A DNA stretch of 29,700 nucleotides from contig JAWLFE010000035.1 in NCBI GenBank assembly GCA_041685735.1, positions 1 through 29,700 of the forward strand, in the 5' to 3' direction. A program made the position numbers and the translations under genes. Positions 14,848 through 23,141 of this stretch are shown here, piece by piece. The notes below the pieces were generated by a model. The model ran no database searches. It was not told the origin of the DNA and was given only the letters and a program-made list of their open reading frames with translations. The stretch is from CSSed11-175R1 sp041685735 (GTDB lineage: Bacteria > Actinomycetota > Nitriliruptoria > Nitriliruptorales > Nitriliruptoraceae). Each line of letters begins with the position of its first letter. Position 1 is the stretch's first letter.

Positions 14848-16542
14848 TTGACCACCGGGACCGTGGGCGCGCACTCCTCGACGCGGCGGTGGACGACCGT
14901 CGCGCTGCTCGCGGTGCCGGTGGTCTTCCTCGGTGTCTTCTTCGTCAACCCGGTCGCGACCATCGTGGCGACCGGGTTACGGCCGGACGGTCGTTTCGAT
15001 CCCGCCGCGATCGTGCGGGTCCTGCAGGATCCCGTGGTCGCGCGGGTCGCCTGGTTCACCCTCTGGCAGGCGACCCTGTCCACCGTGCTGACCCTGGCGA
15101 TCGGCCTGCCGGGGGCCTATGCACTGTCGCGCATGCGGTTCCGTGGCAGCGCGCTGCTCCGTGCCGCGGTGACGGTGCCGTTCGTGCTGCCCACGGTCGT
15201 GGTCGCGGCTGCCTTCCTGGCACTGCTCGGCCCCGAGAGCCCCATCAACACGGCGCTCGGGGGCCTGTTCGGCGCCGGTGCACCGACCATCGACCTGCGA
15301 CGGACGGTCACCGCGATCCTGATCGCCCACGTGTTCTTCAACTACGCGGTGGTGGTGCGGACCGTCGGCGGCCTGTGGTCGCTCCTCGACCCCCGGTTGG
15401 AGGACGCCGCCCGCATCCTCGGCGCCTCCCGCTGGCGTGCGTTCCGGGAGGTCTCCCTGCCCCTGCTGCGCCCGGCGATCGCGTCCGCAGCCGCCATCGT
15501 GTTCCTGTTCACGTTCACATCCTTCGGGGTCGTGCTGATCCTGGGCGGTCCGGGACGCGCCACGATCGAGGTGGAGATCCACCGGGCCACGACCCAGTTG
15601 CTCGACCTGCCCCTGGCCTCCGTGCTGGCGCTGCTGCAACTGCTGGCGGTGGTGGCTGCGCTCGCGGTCTACGGCCGGCTCCAGCGCCGGGTCACGACCC
15701 AACCGCTGGTCGCCACCGCCACCGCCAGCCACCGTCCGCGCACGACGGGCGAACGGGCCTTCCTGACCGCCAACCTGCTGGTCGTCGGCCTCCTGCTGGC
15801 CGCTCCCCTGCTGGTGCTCGCGGAACGGTCGTTCGCCGTCGCGGACGGCTATGGCATCGCGCACTACCGCGCGCTGTTCGCCGCGACCCGGGACACCGTG
15901 TTGGCGGTGGCGCCGTGGCAGGCGATCCGCAACTCGATCGGCTTCGCCATCGCCGCGACCATCGTGGCCGTGATCGTCGGTGGCCTGGCCGCCACGGCCG
16001 CGGTCACCGGGCGGGGTCGGACCGCAGGCCTGGTCGACCGTGCCCTCATGGTCCCGCTCGGCACCTCGGCCGTCACGATCGGGTTCGGGTTCCTGCTCGC
16101 GCTCGGACGACCGCCGGTCGATCTGCGTGGTTCGCCGTGGCTGGTCCCGATCGCGCAGGCGTTGATCGCCACACCCTTCGTGGTCCGCACCCTGCTGCCC
16201 GTCCTCCGGTCCATCGACGACCGCCTCCGGGAAGCCGCCGCCGTCCTCGGAGCGACACCTCGACGCATCTGGCAGGAGGTCGACCTACCGATCGTCGGCC
16301 GGGCGCTGCTCGTGGCGGCCGGCTTCTCCTTCGCGATCGCGGTCGGCGAGTTCGGCGCCACGGTCTTCGTGGCGCGCGCGCAGTTCCCGACGATGCCGGT
16401 GGCGATCTTCCGACTCCTCGGCCGGCCGGGTATCGCCAACTTCGGACAGGCGATGGCCATGGCCACGATCCTGATGCTCGTCACCGCGTCCGCCATCCTG
16501 CTGATCGACCGTCTGCGGGTCGGTCAGGTCGGGAGGTTCTGA
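14848..16542 (+). CDS. thiP: Thiamine ABC transporter permease, fused two-domain type
   Basis: About 564 aa from TTG 14848..14850, 7 bp after the thiB stop; GTG 14863 is an alternative and the start is not secure. Two membrane permease domains are fused in one chain, each with about six helices and an EAA loop that docks the ATPase: EDAARILGASRWRAFREVSLP and, in the second half, REAAAVLGATPRRIWQEVDLP. This duplicated layout is typical of ThiP and FbpB. It forms the membrane channel between ThiB and ThiQ. Its stop overlaps the thiQ start (TGATG). Confidence 0.92.
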   Translation: MTTGTVGAHSSTRRWTTVALLAVPVVFLGVFFVNPVATIVATGLRPDGRFDPAAIVRVLQDPVVARVAWFTLWQATLSTVLTLAIGLPGAYALSRMRFRGSALLRAAVTVPFVLPTVVVAAAFLALLGPESPINTALGGLFGAGAPTIDLRRTVTAILIAHVFFNYAVVVRTVGGLWSLLDPRLEDAARILGASRWRAFREVSLPLLRPAIASAAAIVFLFTFTSFGVVLILGGPGRATIEVEIHRATTQLLDLPLASVLALLQLLAVVAALAVYGRLQRRVTTQPLVATATASHRPRTTGERAFLTANLLVVGLLLAAPLLVLAERSFAVADGYGIAHYRALFAATRDTVLAVAPWQAIRNSIGFAIAATIVAVIVGGLAATAAVTGRGRTAGLVDRALMVPLGTSAVTIGFGFLLALGRPPVDLRGSPWLVPIAQALIATPFVVRTLLPVLRSIDDRLREAAAVLGATPRRIWQEVDLPIVGRALLVAAGFSFAIAVGEFGATVFVARAQFPTMPVAIFRLLGRPGIANFGQAMAMATILMLVTASAILLIDRLRVGQVGRF

Positions 16543-17591
16543 TGCTGCGGATCGACCATCTCACCGTCCGCTACGGGGACCACACCGCCGTCGACGACGT
16601 CAGCCTGCACGCCGAGGACGGCGAGGTCCTGTGCATCCTCGGCCCCAGTGGCTGCGGGAAGTCGACGCTGCTGCGCGCCGTGGCGGGGCTGGTGGTCCCC
16701 GCTACGGGACAGATCCACCTCGACGGCCGGTCACTGGACGGGCTCCGCCCGGACCAACGACGGGTCGGCCTGATGTTCCAGGACCATGCCCTGTTCCCGC
16801 ACCGAACGGTCGCCGACAACGTCGGCTTCGGACCCCGCATGCAGGGACGGTCCCGCGCCGACATCGCCGTGCGGGTCCAGGAGGCGCTCGCGCTCGTGGA
16901 CCTGGCCGGCACCGACGACCGGGACGTGACCTCGCTGTCCGGAGGCGAGCAGCAACGGGTCGCCCTGGCCCGGGCGATCGCGGCTCAGCCGGGCCTGCTG
17001 ATGCTCGACGAACCACTCGGATCCCTCGATCGGGCGCTGCGTGACCGGCTGCTCAGCGACCTGCCGCCGCTGCTGCGGTCGCTCGGCACCACCGTCGTCT
17101 ACGTGACCCACGATCAGGACGAGGCCCTGGCCCTGGCGGACCGGATCGCGGTCATGCAGGCGGGTCGGATCGCACAGGTGGCCGAACCCGACGAGCTCTG
17201 GCAGGCACCGCGCACGGAGTTCGTCGCACGGTTCCTCGGCCTGGACCCCATCCTCGACGCCGTGGTGCAGGACGGTGTCGCGAGGACGTCCATCGGCCCG
17301 CTCCCGCTTCCGGACCGACCCGACGGGCCCGCGCGCATCGCCCTGCTGCTCCACGCGCTGCGTCTGACCGATCACCTCCAACCCGTGCGCCCGGACGAGC
17401 TCGCCATCCGCGGTCGGGTCACCGCCCGGCGCTTCGCCGGCGACCACCTGCGCATCACGGTGCGCGCCGAGGACGGCGTGGAACTCTCCGTCCCGGTGTG
17501 GCGTGGCCGTGGACCGGCGACCGGTGACGAGGTCACGATCGCCCTGGCCACCGACGCGGTCCAGGCCCTGCAGGACGCAGGTGATCAGTAG
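16542..17591 (+). CDS. thiQ: Thiamine ABC transporter ATP-binding protein
   Basis: A 349-aa ABC ATPase from ATG 16542..16544, with GGGAGG 5 nt upstream, overlapping the thiP stop. Walker A GPSGCGKST (34-42), Q loop MFQDHALFPH, signature LSGGEQ (132-137), Walker B LLMLDEP (152-158) and the switch His190 are all intact, so it should be active. A C-terminal extension of about 110 residues (240-349) looks like a TOBE-type regulatory domain (RVTARRFAGDHLRITV), absent from the 230-residue E. coli ThiQ but usual in actinobacterial and FbpC-like ATPases. It powers thiamine uptake through ThiP. The 3' end overlaps the convergent CBS gene by 7 bp. Confidence 0.92.
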   Translation: MLRIDHLTVRYGDHTAVDDVSLHAEDGEVLCILGPSGCGKSTLLRAVAGLVVPATGQIHLDGRSLDGLRPDQRRVGLMFQDHALFPHRTVADNVGFGPRMQGRSRADIAVRVQEALALVDLAGTDDRDVTSLSGGEQQRVALARAIAAQPGLLMLDEPLGSLDRALRDRLLSDLPPLLRSLGTTVVYVTHDQDEALALADRIAVMQAGRIAQVAEPDELWQAPRTEFVARFLGLDPILDAVVQDGVARTSIGPLPLPDRPDGPARIALLLHALRLTDHLQPVRPDELAIRGRVTARRFAGDHLRITVRAEDGVELSVPVWRGRGPATGDEVTIALATDAVQALQDAGDQ

Positions 17592-18031
17592 CTGCTGCCC
17601 CGGACGTAGGCCTGCAGCTGCTCGGCCTCGTTCGTGAGCTCCTCGAGCTGCCACTTCACGACGTCGCCGATCGACACCAGGCCGACCAGGTGCCAGGTCC
17701 CATCGACGACGGGGACGTGGCGGACCCGCTGCTCGGTCATCACCCGCATCAGGTGATCGGTGCCGGTCGTGGGATCGCAGGTCTGTGGATCATGCAACAT
17801 CGCGACGGAGACGGACATCTCCAACGCGGCCGGCCCGGACGATGCGATCTCACGGACGATGTCACGCTCGGACAGCAGCCCCGCCAACGTGCCATCGTCG
17901 TAGGTCACGACCACCGACCCGATGGTGCGCGCCGCCATCCGTTCCGCCGCCTCGGCCAGGGTCGCATCGAGCCCCATGGCTTCCAGGGCCGTGCCCTTGC
18001 GCTCCAGCAGGACGGACACCGGGACACCCAT
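17585..18031 (-). CDS. Two-CBS-domain protein
   Basis: A 148-aa cytoplasmic protein from ATG 18029..18031, with GGAGGTG 5 nt upstream. It consists of one CBS pair (Bateman module): CBS1 about 8-68, with GSVVVTYDDGTLAGLLSERDIVR, and CBS2 about 77-135, with VRHVPVVDGTWHLVGLVSIGDVVK. Both end in the [ST]-x-x-D-[IV]-V pattern that contacts the adenosine ribose in many CBS proteins, so adenine-nucleotide sensing is plausible. No enzymatic domain is attached. It is convergent with thiQ, whose last codons it overlaps by 7 bp, and is 115 bp downstream of moeZ on the same strand. Confidence 0.9.
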   Translation of the reverse strand: MGVPVSVLLERKGTALEAMGLDATLAEAAERMAARTIGSVVVTYDDGTLAGLLSERDIVREIASSGPAALEMSVSVAMLHDPQTCDPTTGTDHLMRVMTEQRVRHVPVVDGTWHLVGLVSIGDVVKWQLEELTNEAEQLQAYVRGSSY

Positions 18032-18090
18032 GACGTCACCTCCAGGCTCCCGCCATGGTGACACGGTTGGAGCCCGGACGCCAGGGGTGA

Positions 18091-18109
18091 TCCGGGAACC
18101 TTCCCCGGA
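18091..18109. terminator. Possible hairpin terminator after moeZ
   Basis: TCCGGG (18091..18096) and CCCGGA (18104..18109) are perfect inverted repeats with a 7-nt loop, located in the 115-bp gap between moeZ and the CBS gene. No T tract is seen, so it is a weak call. Confidence 0.3.
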
Positions 18110-18146
18110 CCCGTCAGAGAACCGGTTTCGTCCGGGACGACAGGGG

Positions 18147-19322
18147 TCAGTAGGTCGGGATGCTCGGGTCGACCTGCTTGGCGTAGGCGTTGATCCCGCC
18201 ACGCATGGACCGGGCCTTGAACCCGGCGTTGCGCAGCAGTTCGGTGGACTCCAGCGACCGGACACCCGAGAGGCAGTGCACGACGTACTCGGCGGTCGGA
18301 TCGAGTTCGCTCAGCTTGCCGGCCAGCGTGTCCTTCGGGATCAGCACCGAACCGGGGATCTGGTTGATCTCGTACTCGTGCTCCTCGCGGACGTCGAGCA
18401 GCACCACATCCGGCTTGTCCGCGATCTCCGCGTACTCGGTCGGCAGGATCTCCAGGTCGGCCAGCGACAGGTCGACCTCCGTGACACGGTCGTGTGCCGG
18501 GACGCCGCAGAACTCCTCGTAGTCGATCAGTTCGGTGACCGTGGGGTTCTCCCCACACACGGGGCAGTCCGGATCCTTGGTGACCTTGACGTACATCCAG
18601 CGCTGCTCCAGCGCGTCGTAGAGACCCAGGCGTCCGATCATGGGTTCGCCGATCCCGGCGATGACCTTGATGCCCTCGATGCCCTGGGCGGTTCCGATAT
18701 GGCCGGCCATGATCCCGAGCACGCCTCCCTCGGCACAGTTGGGCACCATGCCCGGCGGCGGCGGTTCCGGGAACATGCAGCGGTAGCAGGGGCCCTCCTG
18801 CGCCCAGAACACGCTGAGCTGCCCCTCGAAGCGGAAGATCGAGCCGTAGATGTTCGGCTTGCCGAGCAGCACGCACGCATCGTTGACGAGGTAGCGCGTC
18901 GGGAAGTTGTCGGTGCCATCGATGACCACGTCGTAGTCGGCGACGATATCCAGCGCGTTCTCGGAGGTCAGGAAGGTCCGGTGCTGGATCACCTCGACGT
19001 GGGGGTTGATCTCCTGGATGGACGCCTCGGCCGAATCGAGCTTGTGGACGCCGATGTCCGAGGTGCCATGGATGATCTGGCGCTGGAGGTTGGACGCATC
19101 GACGACGTCGTTGTCGACCAGGCCGATGGTCCCGACACCGGCAGCGGCGAGGTAGAGCGCCAGAGGTGAGCCGAGCCCACCGGTCCCGACGAGCAGGACC
19201 CGGGCGGCCTTCATCCGTTCCTGGCCCTCCATCCCGACGTCCGGGATGATCAGGTGGCGGCTGTAGCGCGCGATCTCCTCATTGGTGAGGGGTTCGCGGC
19301 GCGTGACGGCGGGCTGGACCAC
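18147..19322 (-). CDS. moeZ: MoeZ/MoeB-type adenylyltransferase-sulfurtransferase
   Basis: A 391-aa protein from GTG 19320..19322; GGAG is 9 nt upstream, and the length matches mycobacterial MoeZ. The N-terminal E1-like domain (15-260) has the nucleotide loop GTGGLGSP (47-54), SNLQRQ, DGTDNFPTRY and two zinc CxxC pairs (Cys179/182, Cys253/256). The C-terminal rhodanese domain (about 285-391) carries the persulfide Cys350 in HCLSGVRS. It adenylates the C-terminal Gly-Gly of small sulfur carriers such as MoaD, ThiS or CysO and loads them with sulfur, for molybdopterin, thiamine or cysteine synthesis. No carrier gene is adjacent. The lack of thiamine-biosynthesis genes nearby leaves the partner open. 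Confidence 0.95.
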   Translation of the reverse strand: MVQPAVTRREPLTNEEIARYSRHLIIPDVGMEGQERMKAARVLLVGTGGLGSPLALYLAAAGVGTIGLVDNDVVDASNLQRQIIHGTSDIGVHKLDSAEASIQEINPHVEVIQHRTFLTSENALDIVADYDVVIDGTDNFPTRYLVNDACVLLGKPNIYGSIFRFEGQLSVFWAQEGPCYRCMFPEPPPPGMVPNCAEGGVLGIMAGHIGTAQGIEGIKVIAGIGEPMIGRLGLYDALEQRWMYVKVTKDPDCPVCGENPTVTELIDYEEFCGVPAHDRVTEVDLSLADLEILPTEYAEIADKPDVVLLDVREEHEYEINQIPGSVLIPKDTLAGKLSELDPTAEYVVHCLSGVRSLESTELLRNAGFKARSMRGGINAYAKQVDPSIPTY

Positions 19323-19399
19323 GGTGGGGTGCTCCTGACGGAACGGGGACGGGGTGGACGCGATGGGGACGACGGCCGCGCAGGTGACCGCAGCCAGGC

Positions 19400-19473
19400 G
19401 GGCGGTGGACGTGCCGCGATCGGCGGAACACCGCCCGGGTGAGTGTGAACGTCGGGAACACCCGGCCTGTTCC
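19400..19473. promoter_or_regulatory. Inverted repeats in the moeZ-thiolase divergent region
   Basis: The 246-bp gap between the two divergent starts holds two symmetric signals. GGGCGGT (19400..19406) pairs with ACCGCCC (19430..19436), with a nested GGCGG-AACA-CCGCC hairpin. GGAACA (19455..19460) and TGTTCC (19468..19473) are perfect half-sites 7 bp apart, in the size range of a dimeric repressor operator. A possible -10, TAGGCT (19518..19523), lies before the thiolase gene. No regulator gene is adjacent. Confidence 0.4.
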
Positions 19474-19568
19474 GGCGCCGTGGAAACCGTGCAAACCTCC
19501 CACTCCCCGTCGGGAACTAGGCTCGTCGTTCGGCTCGCTCCACGCCGCCCGATCTGTAGGAGGACCTC

Positions 19569-20783
19569 ATGCGCGACGCCGTCATCTGCTCCCCCGTCCG
19601 AACCCCCGTCGGGCGCTTCGGAGGCGTTCTGCAGGGGGTCAGCGCAGCGCAGCTGGCCGCCACGGTGATCACCGCCGTCCTCGAGCGCAGCGGGTTGCCC
19701 GCCGACGCGGTCGACGATGTCGTGCTCGGGCAGGCCTACCCGAACGGTGAGGAGCCGGCGATCGGCCGCGTCGCCGCGCTCGATGCCGGCCTGCCGGTCG
19801 AGGTCCCCGGCCTCCAACTCGATCGACGGTGCGGCTCCGGCCTCCAGGCTGTGCTCGACGCGGCCATGCGGGTCCAGACGGGCGTGGCCGACGTGGTGCT
19901 GGCGGGTGGCGCCGAATCGATGAGCAGCGTGGAGCACTACGCACTCGGCCTGCGGTGGGGCGCCCGGTCCGACGTCACCCTGCAGGACCGCCTGGCCCGT
20001 GGACGCGTCACGGCCGGCGGGACCCACCATCCGGTCGAGGGCGGCATGCTCGAGACCGCGGAGAACCTCCGGCGGGAGTTCGACATCCCTCGCGGGGAGC
20101 AGGACGAACTGGCACTGCAGTCCCACCAGCGGGCCGTCGCCGCGCAACAGGCAGGACGGTTCGACCGCGAGATCGTTCCGGTCACCGTGCCGTCACGACG
20201 CGGCGAGCCGCAGGTCATCACCACCGACGAGCACCCGCGCGCCGATTCGACCCTCGAGGCACTGTCCGGGCTCCGCGCGATCCGTGGCGGACTCGATCCG
20301 CACGCGACCGTCACCGCGGGCAACGCCTCCGGGCAGAACGACGGCGCGGCACTGTGCATCGTGACCCACCGCGACCGGGCGGAGGAGCTCGGGCTGCGCC
20401 CGCTGGCACGGCTCGCCTCCTGGGCCGTGGCCGGGGTCGAGCCCGAGCGGATGGGCATCGGACCGGTCCCCGCGACCCGGCGGGCGCTGGACCGGGCTGG
20501 CCTGACGCTCGCCCAGATGGACCTGATCGAACTGAACGAGGCGTTCGCGGCCCAGGCGCTGGCGGTCATGCGTACCTGGGGTTTCGACACAGCCGACCAC
20601 CAGCGCACCAACGTCAACGGGTCCGGCATCTCGCTCGGTCACCCCGTGGGAGCCACCGGCACGCGCATCCTGGCCACCCTGCTCTACGAGCTCGACCGTC
20701 GCGATGCCCGCTTCGGCCTGGAGACGATGTGCATCGGAGGCGGGCAGGGCCTGGCGGCCATCTTCGAGCGCATCCCGGCCTGA
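19569..20783 (+). CDS. Acetyl-CoA C-acyltransferase (thiolase)
   Basis: A 404-aa enzyme starting at ATG 19569, with AGGAGG 5 nt upstream. It is a thiolase with acyl-acceptor Cys88 in DRRCGSGLQA, the NEAFA loop, His358 in GHPVGATG and the base Cys388 in CIGGGQG, all in place. It either condenses two acetyl-CoA or cleaves 3-ketoacyl-CoA in beta-oxidation; the sequence alone does not tell which. The RxPxGxFGG N terminus is typical of the degradative/biosynthetic thiolase II group. It has its own upstream region, divergent from moeZ. A signalling gene follows after about 23 bp with no relation in function. Confidence 0.94.
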   Translation: MRDAVICSPVRTPVGRFGGVLQGVSAAQLAATVITAVLERSGLPADAVDDVVLGQAYPNGEEPAIGRVAALDAGLPVEVPGLQLDRRCGSGLQAVLDAAMRVQTGVADVVLAGGAESMSSVEHYALGLRWGARSDVTLQDRLARGRVTAGGTHHPVEGGMLETAENLRREFDIPRGEQDELALQSHQRAVAAQQAGRFDREIVPVTVPSRRGEPQVITTDEHPRADSTLEALSGLRAIRGGLDPHATVTAGNASGQNDGAALCIVTHRDRAEELGLRPLARLASWAVAGVEPERMGIGPVPATRRALDRAGLTLAQMDLIELNEAFAAQALAVMRTWGFDTADHQRTNVNGSGISLGHPVGATGTRILATLLYELDRRDARFGLETMCIGGGQGLAAIFERIPA

Positions 20784-20806
20784 CACGACCGGCGGGACTC
20801 CTCGAG

Positions 20807-22531
20807 TTGATCCCCGGCATCCTGCGCGACCTCGCCGACCTGGCGCCCACCGACCTCGATGCCGGCATCGACGACGCGCTGCGCCGTATCGGACGGTTCG
20901 CCGACGTGGATCGCAGCTACATGTTCCTGTTCGACCGGGACATGGAACTGATGGACAACACCCACGAGTGGTGCGCAGCAGGCATCGAGCCACAGCGTGA
21001 CGAACTGCAGCGCGTCGCCGCCGACCTGATCAGGTGGTGGCTCCCCCAGTTCGAGCAGGGCAAGGTCGTCTCCGTCCCGTCGGTCGCGGACCTGCCCGCT
21101 GATCGGGCCGAGGAACGCGACCTGCTCGCTCCCCAGGACATCGTGTCGTTGGTGACGGTCCCCCTGCTGGCCGCGGGCCGGCTGGTGGGGTTCATCGGGT
21201 TCGATTCGGTCCGGCAGCAGCGGGCGTGGCCCAACGGCGCGATCATGCTCCTGCGTTCGGTCGCGGATGCGATCTACAGCGCGCTGATGCGGCGGGAGGC
21301 GATCGAGACTCTCACCGCACGAGAGGAGCGATTCCGCGCGCTGGTCCGACACTCCTCTGATGTCGTGATGGTCCTCGACGATGCTGGGACCGTGTCCTAC
21401 CTGGGCCCGTCCGCTGGCCAGATCCTGGGGTGGAACCCCGACAACCGCATCGGCACCACCCTGCTCGACGCGGTGCATCGGAAGGATCGCGACCGGGTCC
21501 AGTGCTCGCTCGACCGAGCCGCCGAGCACCCCGGATCGGACATCACTGTTCCTGACCATCGGCTGCTGCACACCGATGGCACCCGGCGGTGGTTGCTGGC
21601 CACGGCGGTCGACCTCCGCGACGACGCACACATCGAAGGCGTCGTCGTCAACGCCCACGACATCACCACGCGCAAGCTCGCCGAGGAGGCGCTGCAGCAT
21701 CAGGCGCTCCACGATCCGCTCACCGGACTCCCCAACCGTGCGCTCCTGCTCGACCGGCTCCAGCAGGCGCTCGAACGAACCCGACGCTCGGAGCGGTCGG
21801 TCGGCGTCGTGTTCGTCGACCTCGATCGTTTCAAGCTCATCAACGACTCGCTGGGACACACCAAGGGCGACGAACTGCTCATCGAGGTGTCCCGTCGCTT
21901 GACCGAACAGGTCCGGTCGTGCGACACGGTCGCCCGCCTCGGCGGTGACGGGTTCGTGATCCTGCTCGACGACGGCGAGGACGCCTCCGAGGCGTTGCGT
22001 GGGTCCGACCGACTGCTGGAGATGTTCGAGGAGCCGTTCCGGATCGGGCAGCGCGATCACGTGGTGACCGCCAGCGCCGGCGTGGTGGTCGGGGCCGAGC
22101 AGGGTGATCCGGAAGCCGTTCTGCGCGACGCGGACGCAGCGATGTGCCAGGCCAAGGAGGGCGGTCGGGCGCGCATCCAGCGCTTCGACGCGCCCCTCCG
22201 AGACGCGTTGTTGCTGCGCGTCGAACTCGCGCAGGACCTCCACGGCAGCATCGAACGGGGCGAGCTCAGCCTGGCGTACCAGCCGCTGTTCCACCTCGCC
22301 GACGACACGCTGGTCGGTGTCGAGGCACTCCTGCGGTGGCACCACCCCCGACGTGGGTGGATCCCGCCCGCGGAGTTCGTCTCCATCGCCGAGGAGCACG
22401 GCATCCATCCCTCGCGCCTCTGCCTGGAGCTCACCGAGAGCGCGCTGATGCAGGAACCGGAGACCGGCCGGGCGGTCCTGGGGCAGCGTCGACCGGTCGT
22501 TCATGACCGGGCTCGGCACGAACGAGCGTGA
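20807..22531 (+). CDS. GAF-PAS-GGDEF-EAL signalling protein, degenerate and truncated
   Basis: The readable frame gives about 574 codons. The start is uncertain: TTG 20807 is used because it precedes the first domain-like residues, with no clear ribosome binding site. Residues 5-165 are a GAF sensor, followed by PAS (about 172-285), GGDEF (about 300-465) and the start of EAL. The cyclase site reads GGDGF (379-383); the catalytic Glu is Gly, so cyclase activity is probably lost. An RxxD inhibitory site (RSCD) sits 5 residues before it. EALLRW (506-511) and ELTES are present, but the EAL domain breaks down after about 22480 and the frame stops at 22529..22531. It most likely no longer makes or degrades c-di-GMP and may be a pseudogene or a sensor or c-di-GMP-binding relic. 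It is 23 bp after the thiolase. Confidence 0.72.
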   Translation: MIPGILRDLADLAPTDLDAGIDDALRRIGRFADVDRSYMFLFDRDMELMDNTHEWCAAGIEPQRDELQRVAADLIRWWLPQFEQGKVVSVPSVADLPADRAEERDLLAPQDIVSLVTVPLLAAGRLVGFIGFDSVRQQRAWPNGAIMLLRSVADAIYSALMRREAIETLTAREERFRALVRHSSDVVMVLDDAGTVSYLGPSAGQILGWNPDNRIGTTLLDAVHRKDRDRVQCSLDRAAEHPGSDITVPDHRLLHTDGTRRWLLATAVDLRDDAHIEGVVVNAHDITTRKLAEEALQHQALHDPLTGLPNRALLLDRLQQALERTRRSERSVGVVFVDLDRFKLINDSLGHTKGDELLIEVSRRLTEQVRSCDTVARLGGDGFVILLDDGEDASEALRGSDRLLEMFEEPFRIGQRDHVVTASAGVVVGAEQGDPEAVLRDADAAMCQAKEGGRARIQRFDAPLRDALLLRVELAQDLHGSIERGELSLAYQPLFHLADDTLVGVEALLRWHHPRRGWIPPAEFVSIAEEHGIHPSRLCLELTESALMQEPETGRAVLGQRRPVVHDRARHERA

Positions 22532-22633
22532 CGCCTCGGCTGCGACATCGGTCAGGGCTACTTCCTGCAGCGGCCGGTCTCGCCGTCGGCCATCCCCCAT
22601 CTCGAGCGGCTGCAGGGCTGCGAAGCCAGCTGA
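22481..22633 (+). pseudogene. Out-of-frame remains of the EAL domain
   Basis: Two recognisable EAL pieces lie beyond the last good in-frame residue. At 22488..22538, in the +1 frame: VDRSFMTGLGTNERDAS. At 22535..22633, back in the original frame after its stop: LGCDIGQGYFLQRPVSP, ending at TGA 22631..22633. Intact EAL domains have about 35 residues between AVL and VDRSF (with DDFGTGYSSL), and about 35 between NERDAS and LGCD (with AEGVE). Both blocks are missing here, including catalytic Asp/Lys/Glu residues. Confidence 0.75.
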
Positions 22634-22656
22634 TCGGGGACCGCCGGGCGGGCTGG

Positions 22657-23130
22657 TCAGACGTTCATGCCCATGGCGCGCAGTTCCTCGCGCACGTAGT
22701 CGGCGATCTTGTCGGTGGACCACGGCGGGGTGAAGGTGAACTCGACCTCGACGCGGTCGACGCCGGGCATCGCGCCCAGGATCACCGAGCACTGCTGGTG
22801 GATGACCTCGGTCAGCGGGCAGCCCATCGACGTCAGGGTCATCAGCACGTGCGCGTACCCGCGCTCGGGCTTGGTGACCTCGTAGACGAGGCCGAGATCG
22901 ACGATGTTGTAGCCGATCTCTGGGTCCACGACGGCACGGAGCCCGTTCATCAGGTCCTGTGACGACGGCATCCCGTCCTCTTCGAGCGGCAGGTCCGCGA
23001 ACGGGTGCGGCCGGTCGCTGCCGGTCGTTGGCGTGGACGTCGGGGCCTCACCGGTCGGTGTGTCGGCCTCCGGGATGACGTCGTCGTCATCGACGTCCGG
23101 CTCGGTCATGGTGTTGGTCTGATCGGTCAC
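22657..23130 (-). CDS. sufT: SufT / MIP18-family (DUF59) iron-sulfur maturation protein
   Basis: 157 aa from GTG 23128..23130, which has GGA 8 nt upstream; ATG 23107..23109 would give 150 aa. After an acidic, Thr/Pro-rich N-terminal 50 residues, the MIP18 domain has DPEIGYNIVDLGLVY, TLTSMGCPL with the conserved Cys (Cys104) and the C-terminal FTPPWSTDKI. Members assist iron-sulfur cluster maturation or transfer to target proteins. It is the last gene of the SUF operon, 11 bp after sufU, and converges on the decayed signalling gene. Confidence 0.93.
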   Translation of the reverse strand: MTDQTNTMTEPDVDDDDVIPEADTPTGEAPTSTPTTGSDRPHPFADLPLEEDGMPSSQDLMNGLRAVVDPEIGYNIVDLGLVYEVTKPERGYAHVLMTLTSMGCPLTEVIHQQCSVILGAMPGVDRVEVEFTFTPPWSTDKIADYVREELRAMGMNV

Positions 23131-23141
23131 GGGTGATCCGT

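Noticed and set aside
14889..16520. Alternative plus-strand open frame through thiP
   Set aside because: The product is Arg/Gly/Pro-rich with no membrane helices, while the other frame gives a perfect two-domain permease with EAA loops.
19455..19473. SOS box (LexA site) for GGAACA...TGTTCC
   Set aside because: Actinobacterial SOS boxes have GAAC and GTTC 4 bp apart; here the spacing is 9 bp between those cores.
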